Shown: piece by piece, positions 1-7,396 of the stretch
How the letters are laid out: the number at the start of each line of letters is the position of its first letter
Numbering within the stretch: position 1 is the first letter of the stretch
From: CAVVUC01 sp963751395
GTDB lineage: Bacteria > Verrucomicrobiota > Verrucomicrobiia > Chthoniobacterales > Chthoniobacteraceae
Length of the DNA: 64,000 nucleotides
NCBI GenBank assembly: GCA_963751395.1
Contig: CAVVUC010000002.1
Span: 1,178,001-1,242,000 of the forward strand
Direction: 5' to 3'
Notes under the pieces: generated by a model
What the model saw: the letters and a program-made list of their open reading frames with translations, nothing else
What the model was told of the DNA's origin: nothing
The model's database searches: none
Program-made: the position numbers and the translations under genes

Positions 1-551
1 AGCAGATAAAACGGCCGGATGCCCGTCATCATGATGAGGCATGTGACATACAGGCAGATCAGCAGGATGTGCGATCCACCGTAGCCGAGCCAGCTTTGGA
101 GCACCCGATCGCCGAGCCAGTAGCCGAACCATCCGCCCGGGCCGCGGATATTCATCAGCCTGGGCCATGTCTGCAAATAGGTGTGCTGCAAGTGAGCCAG
201 GCATGCTCCGGACAGAATGAACGCGGCGACCCAGGGCAGCCGTCGTGCGATTTTCACCTCCGGCGAGATCAGCTTCGCGCCGCCATAGCCGAGCAGCACC
301 GCTGCAACAAGGTAGGACGCCGCACCGAAGAGGAAGTAAAAAATGCTGGCGAGAATGGCGCCCGCCGGGCCGATGAAGTTCTGCGCCGGGTGATTCGCCG
401 GCGAGATGTAACTAAGCGGAAACCAGCCCGGCAAATCCTTCGGCGTGTAGGAAACCAGCGAAAAAAGCAGCAGCGTGCCGAGGCCGAGGAGGACCAGGCC
501 GACGACTTCACTGACCGTGCGATTTTCTTGTGCGCGAGGCATTCGGGTCAT
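1..551 (-). CDS. ftsK: DNA translocase FtsK, N-terminal membrane domain (partial)
   Basis: The reverse strand is open from an ATG at 551 to the window edge and encodes about 183 residues without a stop. It contains at least four hydrophobic segments, including one with the pattern IGPAGAILASIFYFLFGAASYL, which is the usual second membrane segment of FtsK/SpoIIIE proteins. FtsK anchors at the division septum through this domain and pumps chromosome termini apart with a C-terminal ATPase, which lies outside the window. A second ATG at 542 is also possible; no clear Shine-Dalgarno site was seen for either. The call rests only on the membrane domain. Confidence 0.72.
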   Translation of the reverse strand, partial: MTRMPRAQENRTVSEVVGLVLLGLGTLLLFSLVSYTPKDLPGWFPLSYISPANHPAQNFIGPAGAILASIFYFLFGAASYLVAAVLLGYGGAKLISPEVKIARRLPWVAAFILSGACLAHLQHTYLQTWPRLMNIRGPGGWFGYWLGDRVLQSWLGYGGSHILLICLYVTCLIMMTGIRPFYL

Positions 552-652
552 AGTAGTCTTAAATCCAAATTTGGAAATTTGAATCTGAAACTCCCGCCTT
601 CGATAAGGGCGGATTTCTCAAATCAGCTCCGCTTTAACCACGAAACTTCATC

Positions 653-1593
653 ATGCAAATCACGGAACCCATCGTATTCGAACCCTTGTTCATGGAACGC
701 GTCTGGGGCGGGAGACGGCTTGAGACTTTGTTCGGCAGGCATCTACCCGGAGGCGAACGCATCGGCGAATCGTGGGAGGTCGTCGATCGCGAGGAGGCGC
801 AAAGCGTGGTCCATGCCGGCCCGCTGCGTGGCAAAACACTGCACGAATTGTGGACCGGACATCGCGACCTGGTTTTTGGAAGAATCGCGAGCGACCCGCC
901 CCGCTTTCCGCTTCTGTTCAAGCTCCTCGACGCTCAGGAGCGGCTCTCGGTGCAGGTGCATCCGCCATTGCGAGTGGCGGCTCAGCTTCGCGGCGAACCC
1001 AAGACAGAGATGTGGTATTTCCTTCACACCGATCCCGACAGCGACATTTTCGTCGGATTGAAAAAGGGCGTGACGCGGGAAGCGTTCGAGCGCGCGTTGC
1101 ACAATGGCACGGTCGAAGAAGCCGTCCATCGCATCCCTGTCAAAACAGGGCAGTCGATCTTCATTCCGAGTGGACGGCTCCACGCGATCGGCGCTGGCAA
1201 CGTCATTGTCGAAGTGCAACAAAACAGCGACACGACCTACCGCGTCTTCGACTGGAACCGCGTCGGTCTCGACGGCAAGGCGCGCGAACTGCACATCGAG
1301 CAATCGCTTGCATCGACCGACTTCAACGACATCGAACCGGGCGTCGATCAGCCGCGCGGGGAGGTGCTCGCCGAGTGCGAATACTTCCGCGTTGAAAAGT
1401 GGAATCTGGAACAACCGCACCTCGCCGCCGAACCCGGCTCGTTTGCGATCTTTGCCTGCGTGAGCGGCGGAGTGGAATGCGCCGGCAGGCAGTTCAAGCC
1501 GGGCGATTTTTTTTCGTACCCGCGGCACTCGAAGCCCGCGACGTGAAACCGCTCGCGGACGGCAGCAGCGTGTTGCGAGCGACGATTCCGTAG
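653..1593 (+). CDS. manA: Mannose-6-phosphate isomerase, class I (one frame break near the 3' end)
   Basis: This type I phosphomannose isomerase interconverts fructose-6-P and mannose-6-P in the cytoplasm, feeding GDP-mannose and surface glycan synthesis. The N-terminal EPIVFEPLFMERVWGGRRLE block, the zinc-site segment LSVQVHPP, the KTEMWYFL glutamate region and the IPSGRLHAIGAG histidine are all visible. The frame stops at 1546 after GDFFSYP, but adding one T to the run of T near 1508-1515 restores GDFFFVPA and carries the protein to 1593 with a family-like C-terminus (LRATIP). I therefore treat 1593 as the true end and the break as a consensus or homopolymer error. Confidence 0.85.
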
Positions 1594-1607
1594 GTTAAAG
1601 CGGCGTT

Positions 1608-1988
1608 ATGTTCGAACATCGCCAACAGCCGCTGCTTTCTCGAAAGGCGTACACTCGGCGCATGCTGAAGAACGTCGCGGCGGCGTCGCTGATCATTGCG
1701 GCGGCGCTATCGATTGGCGTTCTCGGCTATCGCGTGTTCGGCGGGTTGCCGTGGATCGATTCGCTGCTAAACGCCTCGATGATCCTTGGCGGCATGGGGC
1801 CGGTCGATACTTTGAAAAGCGACACGGCAAAGTTGTTTGCGTCGTTTTATGCGATGTTCAGCGGTCTGGTCTTCATAGGGGTGGCCGCAGTGCTGCTCGC
1901 GCCGGTGGTGCATCGTTTCCTTCATCGCTTCCATCTCGAATCGGAGGAGCAGCAGGAACCTCGCAGGGCACCGAAGAAGCCGGAATAA
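1608..1988 (+). CDS. Small two-TM membrane protein with pore-loop-like segment
   Basis: The product has 126 residues and two hydrophobic spans (about residues 23-42 and 84-105). Between them lies the segment LLNASMILGGMGPVD, a short amphipathic stretch ending in a glycine-rich turn, which resembles the pore helix and filter region of two-TM ion channels. From memory, similar short proteins with an NASMIL.GMGPVD motif are widespread and mostly unnamed. The charged tail (HRFLHRFHLE and beyond) is probably cytoplasmic. It follows manA by 14 bases and may be co-transcribed. Channel function is an inference from shape only. Confidence 0.6.
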   Translation: MFEHRQQPLLSRKAYTRRMLKNVAAASLIIAAALSIGVLGYRVFGGLPWIDSLLNASMILGGMGPVDTLKSDTAKLFASFYAMFSGLVFIGVAAVLLAPVVHRFLHRFHLESEEQQEPRRAPKKPE

Positions 1989-2022
1989 AGGAATCCGCCG
2001 TGATTTCCCGCGAGCCACGCTT

Positions 2023-2697
2023 TCACATCTCGAATTTGTAACCCACCTCGCGAATGGTCTGAATGAACCGGGGATGCTGAGGGTCGGGTTCGATGATGTT
2101 TCTGAGCGCGTTGATGAAGCGGTCGATGCTGCGGGGCGTGACGAGGCGATCGTATCCCCAGACGGCATTGAGAATTTCATCGCGACTGAAAGCACGGCCC
2201 GGGCGTTTCAGAAAAAATCTCAGCAACTCGAATTCCTTCGGGGACAGCTTGATTTCGCTGCCGCCCCGCGTGAAGCGATGCGAGGTCACGTCGAGTTCGC
2301 AGTCGCCGAACCGATGGACTTGCGGCTCCGGCTCGCGGCGTCGTCGCAGAAATGCCTCCGCCCGCGCAAGCAGTTCGCGGATTCCGAAAGGCTTCGTCAC
2401 GTAATCGTCCGCGCCTACTTTCAAGCCGAGGACGATGTCGGACTCCTGGCCTTTCGCAGTGAGCATGATGATCGGCAGATCGAACTTTTCCTTACGCAGG
2501 TGCTGGCAGATTTCGTAGCCGTTGATCTTCGGCAGCATGAGATCGAGGATGAGCAGGTCGGGCTTGATCTTCAAAACCGCGTCGAGGCCGCGTTCGCCGT
2601 CGGTGGCCGTTTTCACGATGTATCCCTCGAACTCGAAGTTGTCCTTCAATCCCCGCAGCATCGCGTCGTCGTCTTCGATGATGAGCACGGTTTCCAT
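2023..2697 (-). CDS. OmpR/PhoB-family response regulator
   Basis: The protein has 224 residues. A receiver domain (residues 1-120) shows the acidic pair ED(D) at 8-10, phospho-acceptor D52 in LLILDLMLP, the MLTAKG threonine and the conserved KPF lysine. A C-terminal winged-helix DNA-binding domain follows, with KLSPKEFELLRFF and RFINALRNIIEPDP and the ending TIREVGYKFEM typical of the family. The ATG at 2697 lies three bases upstream of the last base of the kinase stop codon, so the two are translationally linked. The target genes are unknown; the upstream pseudopilin gene is a candidate because it lies in the same transcription unit. Confidence 0.9.
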   Translation of the reverse strand: METVLIIEDDDAMLRGLKDNFEFEGYIVKTATDGERGLDAVLKIKPDLLILDLMLPKINGYEICQHLRKEKFDLPIIMLTAKGQESDIVLGLKVGADDYVTKPFGIRELLARAEAFLRRRREPEPQVHRFGDCELDVTSHRFTRGGSEIKLSPKEFELLRFFLKRPGRAFSRDEILNAVWGYDRLVTPRSIDRFINALRNIIEPDPQHPRFIQTIREVGYKFEM

Positions 2698-2699
2698 GT

Positions 2700-3914
2700 T
2701 TACGAAATGGGGATGCTGACAGAAAAGCGGCTGCCTTTTCCCGGCTCGCTCTCGACGGCAAGCTCGCCGCCGTGCGCATCGACGATGCGTTTCACGATGC
2801 TCAATCCAAGCCCGCAACCTTCCGCGCTGCGCGTCAGCTTTTGATCGACCTGGTAGAAGCGCCGGAAGATTTTCGCCCGCTCCGATTTCTCGATGCCGAT
2901 GCCGTTATCCTCGACCGCGAAGACTACACGGCCGCCCGCGCGCTTCGCTTCGACGACGATGCGTTTGTCCTCGCCGGTGTATTTCCATGCGTTCTCGAGG
3001 AGGTTCACGAGCACCATGGTGAGCGAGTCGCGGTCGGCTGAAACCGGCGGCAGCGCTTCGTCGAGCCGGCATTCGACGTGTGCTTCGTTCATCTTCAAGT
3101 TCAGTGAATCGAGCGCCGCGCGCACGGTGTCGGCGGGCGCGACCGGCTCTTTGCGAAAAACATACGTGCCGCGTTCGATGCGGGAGAGCGTAAGGAAGTT
3201 CTCGATCAACCGGCTGAGGCGGAGATTTTCGCGCGAGGCGAGTTCGAGATACTCGTGCAGTTGTTCGTCGCCGCGGTAGCGGCCTTCGCGCAGCGTGTCG
3301 AGGAGCACGCGCATGGACGCGAGCGGCGTCTTGAGTTCGTGCGACACCGTGGCGAGCGTCGAGTTTTTCAACTCCTGCAATTTCATCTGGCGATACACCG
3401 CAAACCCGGCCGCCCCTGCAATCGCAAGGTTCGCGGCCACGGCGATGGCTGCCGTGCGGGTGACGATCGCGATTTGTTCGTTGGCTGCGTCGGACGGCAT
3501 TCCGGCGTTCTTGAGGTAAAGCTCGACCTGCCATGAAGCAAATGGCGCTGCCAGTTTCGTCCTCGCAAAAGGCTCGCCGCGCGGCTGCGAATCCTCGACC
3601 GCAGGCCGGCCGTTCTCGTCGAGGATTCGCAGCGTCACATTCGGATCGAACACGCCGCTGTAGAAACGCATGATTTTTTCCGGCGCTTCCTCGCGCGATG
3701 GCGGAGCGGTTTCCCATTGATGTCGCAACGAGGTCGTCGCGACGGCGAGCGCCTGCTGGTAGGTCTGCGCCATCTGGTCGCGAGTTTCGGCGCGTTCCGC
3801 CCGCACCGACTCGACCATGAAGCGGAGCATCAGCCCGGTCGGAAGCAGCGGCCCGAGCACGAGCAGCAGCAGCAGGCCTTTCATCTGTCGCGGCGAGATT
3901 TCGTGTTGCGCCAT
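2700..3914 (-). CDS. Membrane sensor histidine kinase
   Basis: The protein has 404 residues. A first TM helix (about 12-32) and a second (about 150-173) enclose a periplasmic sensor region of roughly 115 residues with no recognisable fold. The dimerisation/H-box SHELKTPLAS places the phosphorylated histidine at about 192, followed by the N-box NLLENAWKYTGE, the G1 box EDNGIGI and the G2 box GCGLGLSIVK. This is the layout of PhoR/ResE-type kinases. It sits 42 bases after the pseudopilin gene and directly before its response regulator. The ligand cannot be predicted. Confidence 0.9.
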   Translation of the reverse strand: MAQHEISPRQMKGLLLLLVLGPLLPTGLMLRFMVESVRAERAETRDQMAQTYQQALAVATTSLRHQWETAPPSREEAPEKIMRFYSGVFDPNVTLRILDENGRPAVEDSQPRGEPFARTKLAAPFASWQVELYLKNAGMPSDAANEQIAIVTRTAAIAVAANLAIAGAAGFAVYRQMKLQELKNSTLATVSHELKTPLASMRVLLDTLREGRYRGDEQLHEYLELASRENLRLSRLIENFLTLSRIERGTYVFRKEPVAPADTVRAALDSLNLKMNEAHVECRLDEALPPVSADRDSLTMVLVNLLENAWKYTGEDKRIVVEAKRAGGRVVFAVEDNGIGIEKSERAKIFRRFYQVDQKLTRSAEGCGLGLSIVKRIVDAHGGELAVESEPGKGSRFSVSIPIS

Positions 3915-3956
3915 TTCACTGATCTTTGCGCGGGCCGTGGATTTTGCCCATGCAAA

Positions 3957-4718
3957 TCACTTCGGGTTCACGACGGTGTTCGTCGTTCCCAGCCAGCCAT
4001 TGGCGGCATTTTGCGTGGAAAAAATGTCGCCCGGTGAAGACCCGCCGTTGGGGCCGGTGATTGTCAGCGTCGATGGATTGGCTTTCACAAACGCGCCGCT
4101 GATGTCCGTGCGAATGACGATCGCGCCCGTCCCCTTCCACACGCCGCCCTTCAAGGTCGCGTCCTTCTCGTATTTGTGGCTGGATTCCCCGCCCGCTGCG
4201 AAGCCATTCGCGAGGAGCGGCAGCGAGGAGTTCGACGTGTCGTTCAGCCCGAGAACGTAGGCCCATTCGTTTTCGCCAGCGGCCAGCGTCAGGTTGGGCG
4301 TGTCCTGCGGCGGGTTGTCGATCTGCTCGTCGGGCGGAGTGGCGCTGCACCATGCCGAACGCGGGAGCCAGAAGATTTTCTCCGACTGAAGGTAAGTCGG
4401 AAAAAGCTGCGCGAAGGCCGTGTTCGAGTCGGAGACCTGAGTGGTTGTCGGTTTGCCGTTCGTGAGCGTGTAGCTCGGAAACAGCCCGTTGTTGTCGCCC
4501 GCGTAGATTTTCAGCGCGAGGCCGATTTGCTTGGCGTTGTTCAGCGCGAGCGTCTGAGCCGCTCTTACTTGAACGCCCTGCATGGCGGGAAGCGCGATGC
4601 CGGCGAGGACTGCGATGATCGAGATCACCACGAGCAGCTCGATCAGCGTAAAAGCCATCGAGCCATTTTTTGACAAGGCCGGGAACGCCGGCTGGTTGAT
4701 TGGAGTGGATGTTTTCAT
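3957..4718 (-). CDS. Type II secretion/type IV pseudopilin-like protein
   Basis: The product has 253 residues. A prepilin N-terminus AFTLIELLVVISIIAVLAG begins at residue 22, and the glutamate at 27 becomes the fifth residue of the mature protein if cleavage follows Ala22. The cleavage-site residue is usually Gly, so an Ala here is unusual. The rest has the long variable C-terminal domain of PVC 'prepilin-type cleavage/methylation' proteins. The ATG at 4718 is chosen because GGAG lies six bases upstream; an in-frame TTG at 4730 is weaker. It heads a likely operon with the kinase and regulator. The protein probably packs into a short secretion pseudopilus, but no partner genes are in the window. 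Confidence 0.8.
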   Translation of the reverse strand: MKTSTPINQPAFPALSKNGSMAFTLIELLVVISIIAVLAGIALPAMQGVQVRAAQTLALNNAKQIGLALKIYAGDNNGLFPSYTLTNGKPTTTQVSDSNTAFAQLFPTYLQSEKIFWLPRSAWCSATPPDEQIDNPPQDTPNLTLAAGENEWAYVLGLNDTSNSSLPLLANGFAAGGESSHKYEKDATLKGGVWKGTGAIVIRTDISGAFVKANPSTLTITGPNGGSSPGDIFSTQNAANGWLGTTNTVVNPK

Positions 4719-4739
4719 GGCTCCAATCAACCACAGCCA

Positions 4740-4758
4740 TGTTACCGGTTTGTTACCG
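4740..4758. promoter_or_regulatory. 11-bp-spaced direct repeat upstream of pseudopilin operon
   Basis: The octamer TGTTACCG occurs at 4740-4747 and again at 4751-4758. The two starts are 11 bases apart, one helical turn, which is the geometry of operators for PhoB/OmpR-family regulators. It lies 22 bases upstream of the pseudopilin ATG in an operon that encodes such a regulator, so autoregulation is plausible. The half-site is not the E. coli Pho-box sequence and no clear -10 element was identified. Confidence 0.4.
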
Positions 4759-4834
4759 TCCTGTTCTGAGATGGTTATTTTTCAAAAAGGCGCGCGAGAC
4801 TTCTTCGGCATCGAAACAAAGCCGCCCGCCGCCT

Positions 4835-5296
4835 CTAACTCCTGATTCCGCCGAGGCGCGAACCCGCCGGCCAGCGATTCATGATCCGCGCGCCGTCGAT
4901 TTTCCACGAATCGCCTTCGCTCACGAGCGAGTAGATGCACGGAAGCACTGCGCCTTCGCCGTCGATGAAAAACACCTGCAGCGTCGCGCGCCTGCCGACG
5001 CAATGGAACGCGCCGAACTCGACGCGCTGAGCCCGCACGATTCCAGGGAAGTCTGTGCGAATCATTTCGGCGAACTGGCCGACGTTGACCCTTTGTTGAA
5101 AACTCGCGGAAGCCTGCTGATAGGCCCGCGGAAAATCCTCCGCCCGGACTGCATTGAGCTGGCTGTTGACGACTTCATACAAGTCCACCGGCTTCACCCT
5201 GTCGGTGTAGCCATGCATGTAATAGCTCAGCAGCGCCGCGCTTCCGCAGATCGAGAAGAAGAGCATCAGCAATGTGATTTTGCCGCGCTGGCTCAT
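4835..5296 (-). CDS. DUF4864-like small membrane-anchored protein
   Basis: The product has 153 residues. A single N-terminal hydrophobic segment (residues 6-26) is followed by a soluble domain with the pattern YEVVNSQLNAVRAEDFPRAYQ, which resembles DUF4864 proteins of unknown function with a cystatin-like or NTF2-like fold. The ATG at 5296 overlaps the stop codon of the DUF971 gene by four bases (ATGA), so translation is probably coupled. A longer open frame runs upstream but overlaps DUF971 and lacks family character. Confidence 0.65.
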   Translation of the reverse strand: MSQRGKITLLMLFFSICGSAALLSYYMHGYTDRVKPVDLYEVVNSQLNAVRAEDFPRAYQQASASFQQRVNVGQFAEMIRTDFPGIVRAQRVEFGAFHCVGRRATLQVFFIDGEGAVLPCIYSLVSEGDSWKIDGARIMNRWPAGSRLGGIRS

Positions 5297-5616
5297 GAGC
5301 CGGCTCCTGTGTTTGCGCCTTGGGCGAGGCGCCTCAGATAATCGAAGGTGTAAAGGCCGGTGCAATGCCCATCCTCCCAAGCCGGCTGAAAGGCGTAGCC
5401 GCCGATGAGTTGATAACTCTTCAGACGGAAGCTTGCGTCGGTGTAGGTGACGTCGGGCCGCTGCACGTTTCCCATCACGTCCGGCTCGCCGCCGCAACCC
5501 GCGCAGGGACACGCGCGGCGCAAGAACTCGAGCACGAGATACGATTCCGTGCCGTCATTCCATTTGATGGCGATCTCGTTGCCGATGGTCTGGATGTTGG
5601 TCGGGCTGATGCGCAT
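5293..5616 (-). CDS. DUF971 (gamma-butyrobetaine hydroxylase-like N-terminal domain) protein
   Basis: The product has 107 residues and consists only of the DUF971/GBBH-like N-terminal domain. The IAIKWNDGTESYLVLEFLRRACPCAGC block and the HCTGLYTFDYLR ending are characteristic. The paired cysteines (CPCAGC) may bind zinc, as in eukaryotic relatives. Stand-alone versions are common in bacteria, often near Mrp/ApbC Fe-S carriers, and are of uncertain function. It follows the YggS gene by 21 bases and overlaps the DUF4864 gene. Confidence 0.85.
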   Translation of the reverse strand: MRISPTNIQTIGNEIAIKWNDGTESYLVLEFLRRACPCAGCGGEPDVMGNVQRPDVTYTDASFRLKSYQLIGGYAFQPAWEDGHCTGLYTFDYLRRLAQGANTGAGS

Positions 5617-5637
5617 GTTCTTCTTCCAATCCGTAGC

Positions 5638-6360
5638 TCAATTTTCCGAAAACGTCTCCGCCGATTTTAACGCCTTCGCGCTGCGCGGGCCAAAGATCGC
5701 GGTGCCCACGCGCACCATCGTCGCGCCTTCTTCAATGGCGACGCCGAAATCGCCGCTCATGCCCATCGACAAATGCGGAAGCTGGATCGCGAATGCTGTC
5801 TGCAGATCGTTTCGCAGTGTCCGAAGTGCGACGAAGAATTTTCGGGAGTCTTCCGCATTCTCCGAAAACGGCGGGATCGTCATCAATCCCTCGATCTGGA
5901 GACGGTCGAGCGCGAGCAACTCCTGCATGTCGCGGTGAAGATCGTCGCGGGTGAAGCCGAATTTCGTCGATTCGCCGGCGACGTTGATTTCGAGGAGGAT
6001 TTTTGGAAACAGGCCGAGTTCGGCGGCGATGCGATCGATGTCACGCGCGATCGCCAGCGAGTCCACGCCATGAAACAGCTCGAACAATGGCAGGGCCTGC
6101 CGGATTTTGTTCTTCTGCAAATGCCCGATGAAATGCCAGCGCGCCTTCGATGGGAGCAGGGGAATTTTCGCGCGGGCCTCCTGCACGCGGCTTTCGCCGA
6201 AAAGCAGATGTCCGGCATCGATCACCTCGCGGATCGCATCCGGCGGATGCGTCTTGGAAACGGCGACCAACTCAACCTCATTTGCCGCGCGCCCGGACCT
6301 CCCGGCAGCGGCTGCGATGGCCGTTTGCACGGCGGCGAGTCTCTCGAAAATTTGTGACAT
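5638..6360 (-). CDS. YggS-family PLP homeostasis protein
   Basis: The protein has 240 residues, the normal length for this family. The PLP lysine lies in ELVAVSKTHP (residue about 36). GHLQKNK, the VDS and EIN strands, LMTIPP, LSMGMSGDFGVAIEEGATMVRVGTAIFG are all present. YggS/PLPBP proteins bind pyridoxal phosphate without known catalysis and buffer vitamin B6 and amino-acid pools. It is the first gene of a likely YggS-DUF971-DUF4864 operon, divergent from the LysR gene 56 bases away. Confidence 0.93.
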   Translation of the reverse strand: MSQIFERLAAVQTAIAAAAGRSGRAANEVELVAVSKTHPPDAIREVIDAGHLLFGESRVQEARAKIPLLPSKARWHFIGHLQKNKIRQALPLFELFHGVDSLAIARDIDRIAAELGLFPKILLEINVAGESTKFGFTRDDLHRDMQELLALDRLQIEGLMTIPPFSENAEDSRKFFVALRTLRNDLQTAFAIQLPHLSMGMSGDFGVAIEEGATMVRVGTAIFGPRSAKALKSAETFSEN

Positions 6361-6416
6361 TAATAGTGAGAATCGCGATTGACGACCGGATTAGGAGTCC
6401 TCATTATGGTGCCTCA

Positions 6417-7334
6417 ATGCAAGTCGAAACCTTCAAAATATTTTGTGATTTGGTTGAAACGGGCAGCTTCTCCAAAGCAGCCGTGATCAATTCAATAACC
6501 CAAAGCGCTGTCAGTCAACAAATACGATCGTTGGAGATACGCTACGACGTAACGCTCATCGACCGGGGACGGCGGAACTTCTCGCTTACACCCGAAGGCG
6601 AGGCCTTTCTCGAAGCGAGCAAACAAATCCTGGAGATTTACGATAACCTCGGCAACCGGCTTCACGAACTGAAGAACCTGATCGCGGGCGACATTAAAAT
6701 CGCGGCCATCTACAGCATCGGCCTGCACGAGCTGCCTCCGCATTTGAAAGAGTTTCGCAAGCTGCATCCGGACGTCGAGTTGCATGTGGAGTATCGCCGG
6801 TCGGCGGAAGTGTATCAGCTCGTGCTCAATGGCGAAGCCGATATGGGCCTCGTCTCGTATCCCGCGAAGCGAAAGGGCTTGCAGATTGAGCCGTTCACAT
6901 CGGACCGGCTCGTGGTCATCTGTCATCCGAACCATCGCCTGGCGAAACTTAAAAGCATCCGGATCGAGGAAATCACAGGGGAGAAATTCATCTCGTTCGA
7001 GCCGGACCTGCCGACACGCAAAGTCATCGACCGCCATCTGCGCGAGAACGGTGTCGTGGTCAAGCCCGCGATGGAATTCGACAACATCGAGACCGTCAAA
7101 CGCGCGGTGGAAATCGAGAACGGCATCTCGATCGTCCCGAATCACACCGTCGAGCAGGAAGTCGCCAGCCACATTTTGAGCGCGGTGGATATTGTGGAGC
7201 CGGAGATGGTGCGTCCTCTTGGAATCTTGCTGAAACGCAATCGTTCCTGCTCACCCGCCCAAAAGGCGTTCATGGCCCTGCTTCAAACTGCCGGGAAAGC
7301 ATCGGGGCAAAATGCTTCGGGTTCAGATTCCTGA
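6417..7334 (+). CDS. LysR-family transcriptional regulator
   Basis: The protein has 305 residues. An N-terminal winged helix-turn-helix (residues 1-65, with METFKIFCDLVETGSFSKAA-type spacing and SAVSQQIRSLE recognition helix) is followed by a two-lobed periplasmic-binding-like effector domain (about 90-290). The ATG at 6417 starts directly at the conserved MQVETFKIF. The longer upstream frame only runs antisense through YggS. The domain recalls CysB/CysL-like members, but the effector and targets cannot be named. The divergent YggS operon is a possible target. Confidence 0.9.
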   Translation: MQVETFKIFCDLVETGSFSKAAVINSITQSAVSQQIRSLEIRYDVTLIDRGRRNFSLTPEGEAFLEASKQILEIYDNLGNRLHELKNLIAGDIKIAAIYSIGLHELPPHLKEFRKLHPDVELHVEYRRSAEVYQLVLNGEADMGLVSYPAKRKGLQIEPFTSDRLVVICHPNHRLAKLKSIRIEEITGEKFISFEPDLPTRKVIDRHLRENGVVVKPAMEFDNIETVKRAVEIENGISIVPNHTVEQEVASHILSAVDIVEPEMVRPLGILLKRNRSCSPAQKAFMALLQTAGKASGQNASGSDS

Positions 7335-7396
7335 GATCGCTCGGGGCACCGGCCTGAAGGCTGGCTTTGTTCGAACACGCGGGCGATCGCCTTGTC

